64,000 nucleotides of DNA from Streptomyces cyanogenus (GTDB lineage Bacteria > Actinomycetota > Actinomycetes > Streptomycetales > Streptomycetaceae), in NCBI RefSeq assembly GCF_017526105.1, contig NZ_CP071839.1, forward strand, positions 8,284,001 through 8,348,000, in the 5' to 3' direction. Position 1 is the stretch's first letter, and each line of letters begins with the position of its first letter. Made by a program: the position numbers and the translations under genes. Shown in pieces: positions 53,719 through 61,518 of the stretch. The notes below the pieces were generated by a model that made no database searches, was not told where the DNA came from, and worked only from the letters and a program-made list of their open reading frames with translations.

Positions 53719-54903
53719 ATGAGACGCAGACGACTTACGCATGTCGCGCTGGCCGCGCTCCTGGCCCTCGGCGGGCTGAGCGCAGCGGGAACCATCCCCG
53801 CGGCGGCGACCGGCTCCACGGCAGGATCCGCAGGAACCGCTCCGTCCGCCTACCGGCCCGCCTCCTACGGAGTCGTGACCGCCATGCAGCGCGATCTCGG
53901 CCTCACCCGGCAGCAGGCCGAGGCCCGGATCGCGGACGAGCGGGCCGCCGCGGCGCTCGCCCCGAAGGTGCGCCGGACGGCCGGTAAGGCCTACGCGGGC
54001 TCCTGGTTCGACTCCGAGAAGGGGCGCCTGACGGTGGCGCTCACCCCGGACGCCCCGGCGGACACGCGCAGCGCGATCAGGGCGGCCGGGGCGGAGGTCC
54101 GTACGGCCGCACACTCGGCCCGCCGGCTGGACGCCGTCAAGGCGCGCGTCGACCGGCTGTCCGCCCCGACGGGAGTGAGCGGCTGGCACGTCGATCCGGT
54201 GGCCAACACGGTCGTCGTCGACGTCGTCCGCAAGGACCGCTCCGACAACGATGTCCGGCGCTTCGTGTCCCGGGCACGCGAGGCGGGCCCCGTCACCGTG
54301 CGGACCGTCTCCGCCGCCCCGCGCACCTTCGCCGCGGGAACGGTCGGCGGCGACCCTTACTACACGGGCAACGTCCGCTGCTCCATAGGCTTCTCGGTCC
54401 ACGGGGGCTTCGTGACCGCCGGTCACTGCGGTCGGCCCGGCGCCGGGGTCAGCGGTTGGGACGGCTCCTACATCGGCACCTTCCAGGGCTCGTCGTTCCC
54501 GGACAACGACTATGCCTGGGTGAGCGTGGGCAGCGGCTGGTGGACGGTCCCGGTGGTGCTGGGCTGGGGCACGGTGCCCGACCAGCTCGTGCGCGGCTCG
54601 GCCGTGGCACCCGTCGGCTCCTCCGTGTGCCGCTCGGGATCGACCTCGCACTGGCACTGCGGGACGGTGCTCGCGACGAACGAGACCGTCAACTACAGCC
54701 AGGGTGCGGTGCACCAGCTGACGAAGACCAGCGCCTGCGCCGAACCCGGGGACTCCGGGGGCTCCTTCATCACCGGGGACCAGGCACAGGGCGTCACCTC
54801 GGGCGGCTGGGGCAACTGCACCAGCGGCGGCGAGACCTGGTTCCAGCCGGTCAACGAGATCCTCGGCCGGTACGGCCTGACCCTGCACACGTACACCGGC
54901 TGA
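53719..54903 (+). CDS. Secreted S1 serine protease (streptogrisin/alpha-lytic type)
   Basis: A 394-residue prepro-protease. A signal peptide (about 1-31) is followed by a long propeptide with an alpha-lytic-protease prodomain (YGVVTAMQRDLGLTRQQAEARI onward). The mature chymotrypsin-like domain begins near GTVGGDPYYTGN, with the triad in FVTAGHCG, NDYAWV and EPGDSGGSF, and ends HTYTG. It would be secreted, self-processed and active on proteins outside the cell. ATG 53719 follows GAAGGG. The upstream GAGAGCGCTCTC palindrome suggests control by a sugar-type repressor. Its last codons are the origin of a downstream repeat. Confidence 0.93.
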   Translation: MRRRRLTHVALAALLALGGLSAAGTIPAAATGSTAGSAGTAPSAYRPASYGVVTAMQRDLGLTRQQAEARIADERAAAALAPKVRRTAGKAYAGSWFDSEKGRLTVALTPDAPADTRSAIRAAGAEVRTAAHSARRLDAVKARVDRLSAPTGVSGWHVDPVANTVVVDVVRKDRSDNDVRRFVSRAREAGPVTVRTVSAAPRTFAAGTVGGDPYYTGNVRCSIGFSVHGGFVTAGHCGRPGAGVSGWDGSYIGTFQGSSFPDNDYAWVSVGSGWWTVPVVLGWGTVPDQLVRGSAVAPVGSSVCRSGSTSHWHCGTVLATNETVNYSQGAVHQLTKTSACAEPGDSGGSFITGDQAQGVTSGGWGNCTSGGETWFQPVNEILGRYGLTLHTYTG

Positions 54904-55027
54904 CCTCGCACGCGCACCGACCACACGCGCTCGCAGCGGGGTGCCCTGCGTACGTACACCGGGGGTGCCCTGCGTACGTACACCGGCTGACGCACGCGCA
55001 CCGACCACACGAGCTCGCAGCGGGGGT
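54891..55027. repeat. Tandem repeats copying the protease 3' end
   Basis: The protease 3' end (GTACACCGGCTGAC, 54891) and the following CGCACCGACCACACG..CTCGCAGCGGGG recur at about 54978-55024, giving two copies of a roughly 50-bp unit 87 bp apart. A 24-bp unit (GGGGTGCCCTGCGTACGTAC) repeats at 54938 and 54962. The stop codon is inside the first repeat. Confidence 0.7.
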
Positions 55028-55086
55028 CCGCACGCACCGTGGCGGGCCCCCGTCCGCGGCGCCGCACCGACCCTGGAGCAGACACC

Positions 55087-57463
55087 GTGCTGAGACTCCC
55101 GCCCCGCAGCACCCGCGCACCCTCCCGGCCGCACCGGGCCCTCGGGCGCTTACGGGACCTCGTGACCGCCGTCGCGGTGACGACGCTCGCCGTCACCACC
55201 CTCCTCGCAACCGGGGCGTCCCCTTCGCGCGCCACAGGATCCCGGACACCCGGAGCCGCCCCGATGTCCACCCCCTGGACCGACCAGGTGCCGGTGGACC
55301 ACCCCCTGCCGGAGTATCCCCGTCCGCAACTCACCCGGCCCGACTGGGCCAACCTCAACGGCATATGGGACTTCGCCGTCACCTCCCGCGACGCAGGGCG
55401 GCCGACGTCCTTCGGCGAGCGCATCCGGGTACCGTTCGTGCCGGAGTCCGCGCTCTCCGGCATCCAGCGCAAGATCACCCAGAACGACAGGCTCTGGTAC
55501 AAGCGCACCTTCACCGTCCCCGCCGGCTGGGCCGGGCGCCGCGTCCGGCTCAACTTCGGTGCCTCGGACTGGGAGACCACCGTCTGGGTCAACGGCCGGC
55601 GGGCGGGCGCCGTGCACCGCGGCGGCTACGACGCCTTCTCCTACGACATCACCCCCCTGCTGAACCGCGGCACCAACACCGTCGTCGTGTCGGTGTACGA
55701 CCCGACGGAGACCGGCGGCCAGGCCATCGGCAAGCAGCGCATCCAGGACGTCACCCCGCACGCCGGGCACAGCATCGTCTACACCGCCTCGTCCGGCCTC
55801 TGGCAGACCGTCTGGCTGGAACCGACACCGACGGCACACATCACCCGGCTCGATCTGGTTCCGCACCTGGAGGACGACACCCTGCGGGTGACCGTACGGG
55901 GCACCGGGGCCGCCGGCGCCGCCGTCGAGGTCACGGTCTCCAGCGGCGGCACGACCGTCGCGAGCGCCACCGGCACCGTCGGAACCGAGTTCTCCGTCCC
56001 GGTGCCGAATCCCCACCTGTGGTCGCCCGACGACCCGTTCCTGTACGACGTCACCGCCCAGCTGACCGGCAGCCCCGGCGGCGACAGGGTCGGCAGCTAC
56101 ACCGGCATGCGTTCGATCGCCGTGAAGGACGTGAACGGCGTGCGCCGGCCGGTCCTCAACGGACGGTTCGTCTTCCAGACAGGCACCCTCGACCAGGGCT
56201 ACTGGCCGGACGGCCTCCACACCGCGCCCACCGACGCGGCGCTGAAGTACGACCTGCAGAAACACAAGGACCTCGGCTTCAACATGGTCCGCAAACACAT
56301 CAAGGTGGAGCCGCAGCGCTGGTTCTACTGGGCCGACCGGCTCGGGCTGCTGGTGTGGCAGGACATGCCCTCCATGGACAGCGGCAGGACACCGGACAGC
56401 GCGGCCCGCACCCAGTGGGAGAGCGAGTACCGCGCGGTCATCGACCAGCACCGCAGTTCACCCGCCCTCATCCAGTGGGTCGACCAGAACGAGGGCTGGG
56501 GCCAGTACGACCAGTCCCGCATCGCGGACATGGTCAAGGCGTACGACCCCTCACGCCTCGTCGACAACATGAGCGGCGTCAACTGCTGCGGCGCACGGGA
56601 CGGCGGCAACGGCGACGTGATCGACAACCACAACTACGTCGGACCGGGCAACACGCCGACGGATCCGGTGCGCGCCTCGGTACTGGGGGAGTACGGCGGC
56701 CTCGGCCACCGGGTCCCCGGACACGAGTGGTTCCCGGGCGGCGGCTTCAGCTACGAGGACCAGCCGACCCGGGCCGCGCTCGACGACCGCCTCGTCGGGC
56801 TGCTCGACGGCATCCGGGAGAACGCCATGCCCGCCGGCGGCCTGTCCGCATCCGTCTACACGCAGATCACCGACGTCGAGAACGAGACCAACGGGCTGAT
56901 GACCTACGACCGTCGGGTCGTCAAGGTGGACGAGTCCCGCGTCCGCGCGGCCAACCAGGCGCTCGTCGCCGCCTCCGGCACCATCGGCCCCCCGGTGCGC
57001 CTGCCACTGGAGCAGTACGTGTCCCTCCGCGTCACGACACCCGGCTACACCGACCGCTACATCCGCCACTCCGACGGGCTCGGCTACACCGGGGTGGTCG
57101 ACTCCGCCAGCAGCGACCTGCTCAAGCAGGACGCCACCTGGAAGGTGTGGCCGGGCCTGGCGAACCGGCTCTGCTACTCCTTCGAGTCGCGCAACAACCC
57201 CGGTGAGTTCCTGCGGCACCGCGACTTCCGGGTCCGCCGCGAGGCGGGCGACGACTCCGCGCTGTACAAGGGACGCCACCTGGTGCCCCGTCCGGGGAAC
57301 CGGCGGCATCCGGCTCTCCGCGTCCGACTTCCCCGGCCAGTACCTCCGGCACATCGACGCCGAACTCTGGCTGGCCCGCTCCGGCGGCACCCACACCTGG
57401 GACAACCCGAACACCTTCACCGAGGACACCACCTGGTCCGTCGAATCACCCTGGGCGCCCTGA
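55087..57463 (+). CDS. Secreted GH2-type glycosidase with AbfB domain, frameshifted near 3' end
   Basis: A roughly 790-residue exported enzyme. After a signal region (1-49) comes the GH2 sugar-binding sandwich (LNGIWDFAVTSR, WYKRTFTVPAGW), the immunoglobulin-like domain and a (beta/alpha)8 barrel with acid/base Glu469 (VDQNEGWG) and probable nucleophile Glu535 (LGEYGGLG). An AbfB-like beta-trefoil starts near residue 665. At about 57272 an extra G (AAGGGACGCC for AAGGACGCC) shifts the frame; TWCPVRGTGGIRLSASDFPG and AELWLARSGGTHTWDNPNTF continue in the next frame to TGA 57463. As written, the product ends in unrelated sequence and stops at 57567. GTG 55087 follows GGAG. Confidence 0.8.
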
Positions 57464-57484
57464 CCGGGGAACCTCCCGCCGACC

Positions 57485-57508
57485 GGTGTACTCCGCGCCG
57501 AGTACACC
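57485..57508. promoter_or_regulatory. Palindrome GGTGTACTC-N6-GAGTACACC
   Basis: A perfect 9-bp inverted repeat, 22 bp after the GH2 stop and 56 bp before the membrane-protein start at 57564. Its position fits an operator of the downstream gene; a terminator of the GH2 gene is the alternative. Confidence 0.5.
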
Positions 57509-57563
57509 CGGTTACTCCCGGCGCCGGACGGCACCGCCCGTCCCCTCCGGCACCGTGTCGTCC

Positions 57564-58106
57564 ATGAAGTTGAGCCGACCCGCGCGCCGGGCCTCCCTCG
57601 TCGTCCACGTGGCCGCCTCCGCGAGCTGGCTCGGGCTCACGCTCGGATCGCTGGCTCTCGCCGTCACCGCCACCGCCACCGGCTCGGCGGTGACGGCCGA
57701 GGCGTCCGTCCGGGCGATGAAGCTCTTCTCGGACTGGCTGCTGCTTCCCGTCGCGTTCCTCACCTCCCTGAGCGGTGTGCTGCTGTCCGTGGGCACCCCG
57801 TGGGGACTGCTCCGCCACCGGTGGGTCACCGTCAAGTTCTGGCTGACCCTCGCCGCGACGGCCGCCACGGCCTTCGCGCTGCGCCCCGGCCTCGACACGG
57901 CGGTGACCGCCATGACGCCGAGCGGCCCGGCACCCGGCCCCGGCGACCTCCTGCCCGCCCCGATCGTCTCCCTGTGCGCGTACGTCTTCATGACGGCGAT
58001 CTCGGTCCTCAAACCCTGGGGTCTCACCAGACGGGGACGGAACCACCGCACCACGGCCCGCAGACCGGCACCGGCGCCGGCCGGCCAGGAAGCCGCGGTC
58101 CGCTGA
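57564..58106 (+). CDS. Small membrane protein, DUF2269-like
   Basis: A 180-residue protein with four helices: SLVVHVAASASWLGLTLGSLALAV, WLLLPVAFLTSLSGVLLSVG, WVTVKFWLTLAATAATAFAL and APIVSLCAYVFMTAISVLKP, and a basic, Pro/Ala-rich C-terminal tail. The HVAASASWLG start with a single His in helix 1 recalls DUF2269/DUF2214-type proteins. ATG 57564 was chosen because it opens directly onto a basic stretch and helix 1. The function is unknown. Confidence 0.65.
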   Translation: MKLSRPARRASLVVHVAASASWLGLTLGSLALAVTATATGSAVTAEASVRAMKLFSDWLLLPVAFLTSLSGVLLSVGTPWGLLRHRWVTVKFWLTLAATAATAFALRPGLDTAVTAMTPSGPAPGPGDLLPAPIVSLCAYVFMTAISVLKPWGLTRRGRNHRTTARRPAPAPAGQEAAVR

Positions 58107-58170
58107 CCGGACCAGACCGTCGCAGGACGCCGCACGGGATCGGTCGTAGGGTGGAGGAGGCGGCAGAGAC

Positions 58171-60912
58171 ATGGCCGCGGCCGGCTGCTTCAGGGCCAGG
58201 GTGACTGTGGTGGATGTCGATTTCCGGGTCGAGATCGGTCCCGCCGGTACCGACGGCTACCCGGTGATTTTCCGGACGACGGACGGCGAGGAGGCCTCCG
58301 GAACCCTTCGTCTGCCGCCGCCGGAAGAGGTGGCAGTCCAGGCGGCCCGTATTCCGGATGCCGTGCGGGGGTCGTCCGCACGAGTGCGCCGCGCCGCGGT
58401 CGAGGGCGAGGCACCGGTCCGGGACCTGGGCCGGCTGCTGTTCGACGCCCTTTTGAAGAACACCGGCGCAAACCGCCTACTCACCGACCGTAGCCGTGCC
58501 GCGCAGGTGCGCATGGTGCTCCAGGTGGAACCGCCCGAACTGGCAAGGCTGCCCTGGGAGTTCATGTACGACACCGACGAGGAGATGTACGTGTGCCTAG
58601 GCGTCCCGCTGGTGCGCCAACCACAGCTCGCCCGCCCCATGGAGCCGCTCGGCATCACGCCGCCGCTGCGCGTCCTGGGCATGGTCGCCGTACCCGACGA
58701 CCAGGAGTCACTGGCGGTGCACGTCGAGCAGCACCGCCTGCAGGAAGCCCTGGCCGACCTGGAGGAGAACGAGACGGTCTCGCTGCACTGGGTGCGCGGC
58801 CAGACCTGGCGCGAGCTCCGCGACGCCGTACGCCGGGACGCACGCACCGGCACCCGCCGGGACGAATGGCATGTGCTGCACTTCATCGGACACGGCGGAT
58901 ACGACGCCCGGGCCGAGGAGGGCACGCTGGCGCTGGCCGGCGAGCGGGGCGGCACCTACTGGCTGGGGGCGGGGAACCTTGCTCTGCTGCTCGCGGGCCA
59001 TCCCGCGCTGCGCCTGGCGGTGCTCAACGCCTGTGAGACCGGCCGCGCGGGCGGGCTGAACCCGTTCTCCAGCGTGGCGGGTGCGCTGATGCGTAAGGGC
59101 ATGCCCGCCGTCCTCGCCATGCAGTACGAGGTGAGCGAGGACGCCGCCATGGAGTGCACTCACGCCTTCTACAGCGCCCTGGCCCGCAAGGTGCCCATCG
59201 ACGTGGCGGTCATGGAGGCCCGGCAGGCCATAACCCTGGCTCACCCGGGCACCTTGGAGTGGGGCACGCCCGTGCTGTACATGCGTTCCCTCGACGGTCG
59301 CATCTTCGGCAACCCGGTCTCCGAAACGGGCGAAGACACAAGGGTCGGCCGGAAGTCGGCCGACCCGACCGGCTTCCCCGAGCTGTACACCGACGGCCGC
59401 GCGGCCGCCTTCATCGAGGACTGGGACGCGGCGGTCGATGCCTTCCGGGCGATCGTCGCCCGGGACCCCGACTACCGCGACGCCCGGACCTGGCTCGGCC
59501 GAGCCCGTCACCAGCAGCGACTCGCGGCGCTGTACGCCGCGGGCGCCGCATCGGCCACGGCGCGCGACTGGGACCAGGCGGTCAAGCACCTGGAAGCCGT
59601 CGTCACCGCCGAGGCCGGCTACCGGGACGCCGCCGCGCTGCTTGAGCGGGCCCGCGAGGAGCGGACGCGCGCGGAACTACGGGAAGTGATCAGGGATCTC
59701 TACGAGCGCGGCCAGTGGCAGGCGGTCCTGGTGGCGGCCGAGCGTCTGCGGGAGCGGGATCCCGAGGGGACGGCGGCCGACCCGGAGAGGGAGACCATGC
59801 TCGGGACCGCCCGGGCGGAGCTGGAGAAGGCCGCGCGGGATGAGCGGCTGAGCCGCCACTACAGCGAGGCACTGGACCACATCGAGGACGGTGACTGGGC
59901 GCGGGCACTGGCGTCGCTGGGCGAGATACAGGCCGTCGCCCCGGACTACCGCGACACCGGGCGGCTGGTCGAACGGCTCTGGAATGAGGTCAACGCGACG
60001 AAACCGGTGACGGAGTCCACCGGGCCGCAGGCGGCCGAGCGCCCGGCGCGGTGTCACCGGTTCGTCGTGCCCCACCGTGTGACGGCCCTCGCCTTCAGCG
60101 CGGGCGGTGACCGCCTGGCCGTGGCCCTGACCATGCGGACGGCGCTGGTGACCGACCCGAGCGGGGAGGACCGTGTCAGGATGCGGCACGGCGGACTGTA
60201 CACCGGCGTGCGGCACGTCTGCTTCCATCCCGACGGCCGGCGCATCGCGACCGCGGGAGGGGCCACGGCCCGGGTCTGGGACGCCAGGACCGGCTCCCAG
60301 CTGAGGGAGGTCGACCACGGCGCGGCCGTCTACGCGGTGGCGTTCAGCCCCGACGGCAGCCACCTCGCCACCGCCGGCCACGACGCCCACGTGCGTATCT
60401 GGGACGTGGAGACGGGTGCGGAACTGGTGCGCCTGCGGCACACCGCCTCGGTCCGCTGTATCGCGTTCAGCTCTGACGGTCTCCGGCTGGCCAGCAGCGG
60501 AGCGGACCGGATCGTGCGGGTGTGGGACATCGAGACCGGCACCAGAATCCTGAAGCTCGAACTCGACGGCTCCGTGTCCGCCGTGGCGTTCACCAGCGAC
60601 GGGCACCGGCTCGCCGTCGGCGGCTACCGCACGGCATCGATACGGGACGCCGTGTCCGGCGCATCCCTCGTGGAGGTGAACCACAAAGGGGAGGTGCGGG
60701 GGCTGGCCCTCAGCCCGGACGACGGTTACGTGGCGACCATCGGTGACTGCATGGCACGGGTCTGGGAAACCGACACCGGGCGCGAGGTTTTCCACCATGC
60801 GCACTACAAGGGCCGCGGGATTGCGTTCAGCCACGACGGCAGCCGACTCGCCACCGGAAACGACCGCTGGGTCCGTGTCTACGCGCTCGAGGAGCTGAGA
60901 CCCCATGACTGA
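58171..60912 (+). CDS. CHAT protease-TPR-WD40 fusion protein
   Basis: A 913-residue soluble protein. The CHAT (caspase-like) peptidase covers about residues 110-385, with catalytic His241 in HVLHFIGHGGYD and Cys288 in VLNACETGRAG. Residues 405-610 form TPR-like helical repeats (YTDGRAAAFIEDWDAAVDAFRAIVARDPDYRDA and three more). From 635 to the end come about seven WD40-type blades (VAFSPDGSHLATAGHDAHVRIWD, IAFSSDGLRLASSGADRIVRVWD). CHAT proteases are executioners in type III-E CRISPR and other conflict systems; the propeller would be the sensor. ATG 58171 follows GGAGGAGG. It overlaps the next gene by 8 bp. Confidence 0.9.
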   Translation: MAAAGCFRARVTVVDVDFRVEIGPAGTDGYPVIFRTTDGEEASGTLRLPPPEEVAVQAARIPDAVRGSSARVRRAAVEGEAPVRDLGRLLFDALLKNTGANRLLTDRSRAAQVRMVLQVEPPELARLPWEFMYDTDEEMYVCLGVPLVRQPQLARPMEPLGITPPLRVLGMVAVPDDQESLAVHVEQHRLQEALADLEENETVSLHWVRGQTWRELRDAVRRDARTGTRRDEWHVLHFIGHGGYDARAEEGTLALAGERGGTYWLGAGNLALLLAGHPALRLAVLNACETGRAGGLNPFSSVAGALMRKGMPAVLAMQYEVSEDAAMECTHAFYSALARKVPIDVAVMEARQAITLAHPGTLEWGTPVLYMRSLDGRIFGNPVSETGEDTRVGRKSADPTGFPELYTDGRAAAFIEDWDAAVDAFRAIVARDPDYRDARTWLGRARHQQRLAALYAAGAASATARDWDQAVKHLEAVVTAEAGYRDAAALLERAREERTRAELREVIRDLYERGQWQAVLVAAERLRERDPEGTAADPERETMLGTARAELEKAARDERLSRHYSEALDHIEDGDWARALASLGEIQAVAPDYRDTGRLVERLWNEVNATKPVTESTGPQAAERPARCHRFVVPHRVTALAFSAGGDRLAVALTMRTALVTDPSGEDRVRMRHGGLYTGVRHVCFHPDGRRIATAGGATARVWDARTGSQLREVDHGAAVYAVAFSPDGSHLATAGHDAHVRIWDVETGAELVRLRHTASVRCIAFSSDGLRLASSGADRIVRVWDIETGTRILKLELDGSVSAVAFTSDGHRLAVGGYRTASIRDAVSGASLVEVNHKGEVRGLALSPDDGYVATIGDCMARVWETDTGREVFHHAHYKGRGIAFSHDGSRLATGNDRWVRVYALEELRPHD

Positions 60913-61369
60913 TTCCGCCCTGCGCACCGCCGACGTGGTCGTGGACCCTCGCCTTCCGCGCGCCCCGGAGGCCCTCCTCACCGAGGCCCTCACCTGCCTG
61001 GGCCTTACTCCCCGCGTCCGCGAACTCCCCCGCCGGCGGTCGCCCGACCAACTCGCGTGGATGGTCATGGTCACCGTCCCCCTGCACGGTTTCCTGAAGG
61101 CGCTTGCCGACAAGTCTGCCACCGATGCCTACGAGCGCCTCCAGAAAGCCGTGCGTGGCCTGCGCAAGCGCACCGAGGAGCAGCCCCGCCCCCTGGTCCT
61201 GCAAGACCCGGAGAGCAGTCTGCGCATCGTGCTCGACCCCGACCTGCCCCCGGAGGCCTACCGCCAGCTCCTCTCTCTCGACCTCACCGGGTATCGCCTC
61301 GGCCCCCTGCGCTACGACACCACCCACTCCCGCTGGCGCTCCGAACTCGACGAGGTGGAGCCCCACTGA
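60905..61369 (+). CDS. Small protein coupled to the CHAT gene
   Basis: A 154-residue protein whose ATG (60905) lies inside the end of the CHAT gene, so the two are translated together. It has an alpha/beta pattern: RTADVVVDPRLPRAPEALLT, a PLHGFLKALADKSATDAYERLQKAVRGL helix, and LVLQDPESSLRIVLDPDLP. I do not recognise the family. Position makes it a candidate regulator, substrate or immunity-like partner of the protease. Confidence 0.7.
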   Translation: MTDSALRTADVVVDPRLPRAPEALLTEALTCLGLTPRVRELPRRRSPDQLAWMVMVTVPLHGFLKALADKSATDAYERLQKAVRGLRKRTEEQPRPLVLQDPESSLRIVLDPDLPPEAYRQLLSLDLTGYRLGPLRYDTTHSRWRSELDEVEPH

Positions 61370-61518
61370 GGCACCGTGCGCCGCCGGTGCAACGGGCCGC
61401 GCGGCACCGCCGTCCCGCCGCGGTGCGGCCGGCCGGGGGCGTTGTCAGTGGGGCCGGATAGCGTGATCGGTATCTGATCAAGCTAGCGATCCCGCCCGGG
61501 ATCGGCGGAGGAGGGGCT

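Noticed and set aside
54456..57206. A 916-codon plus-strand frame over the protease and GH2 genes
   Set aside because: Arg/Pro/His-rich composition typical of an alternative frame; two well-supported genes occupy the correct frames.
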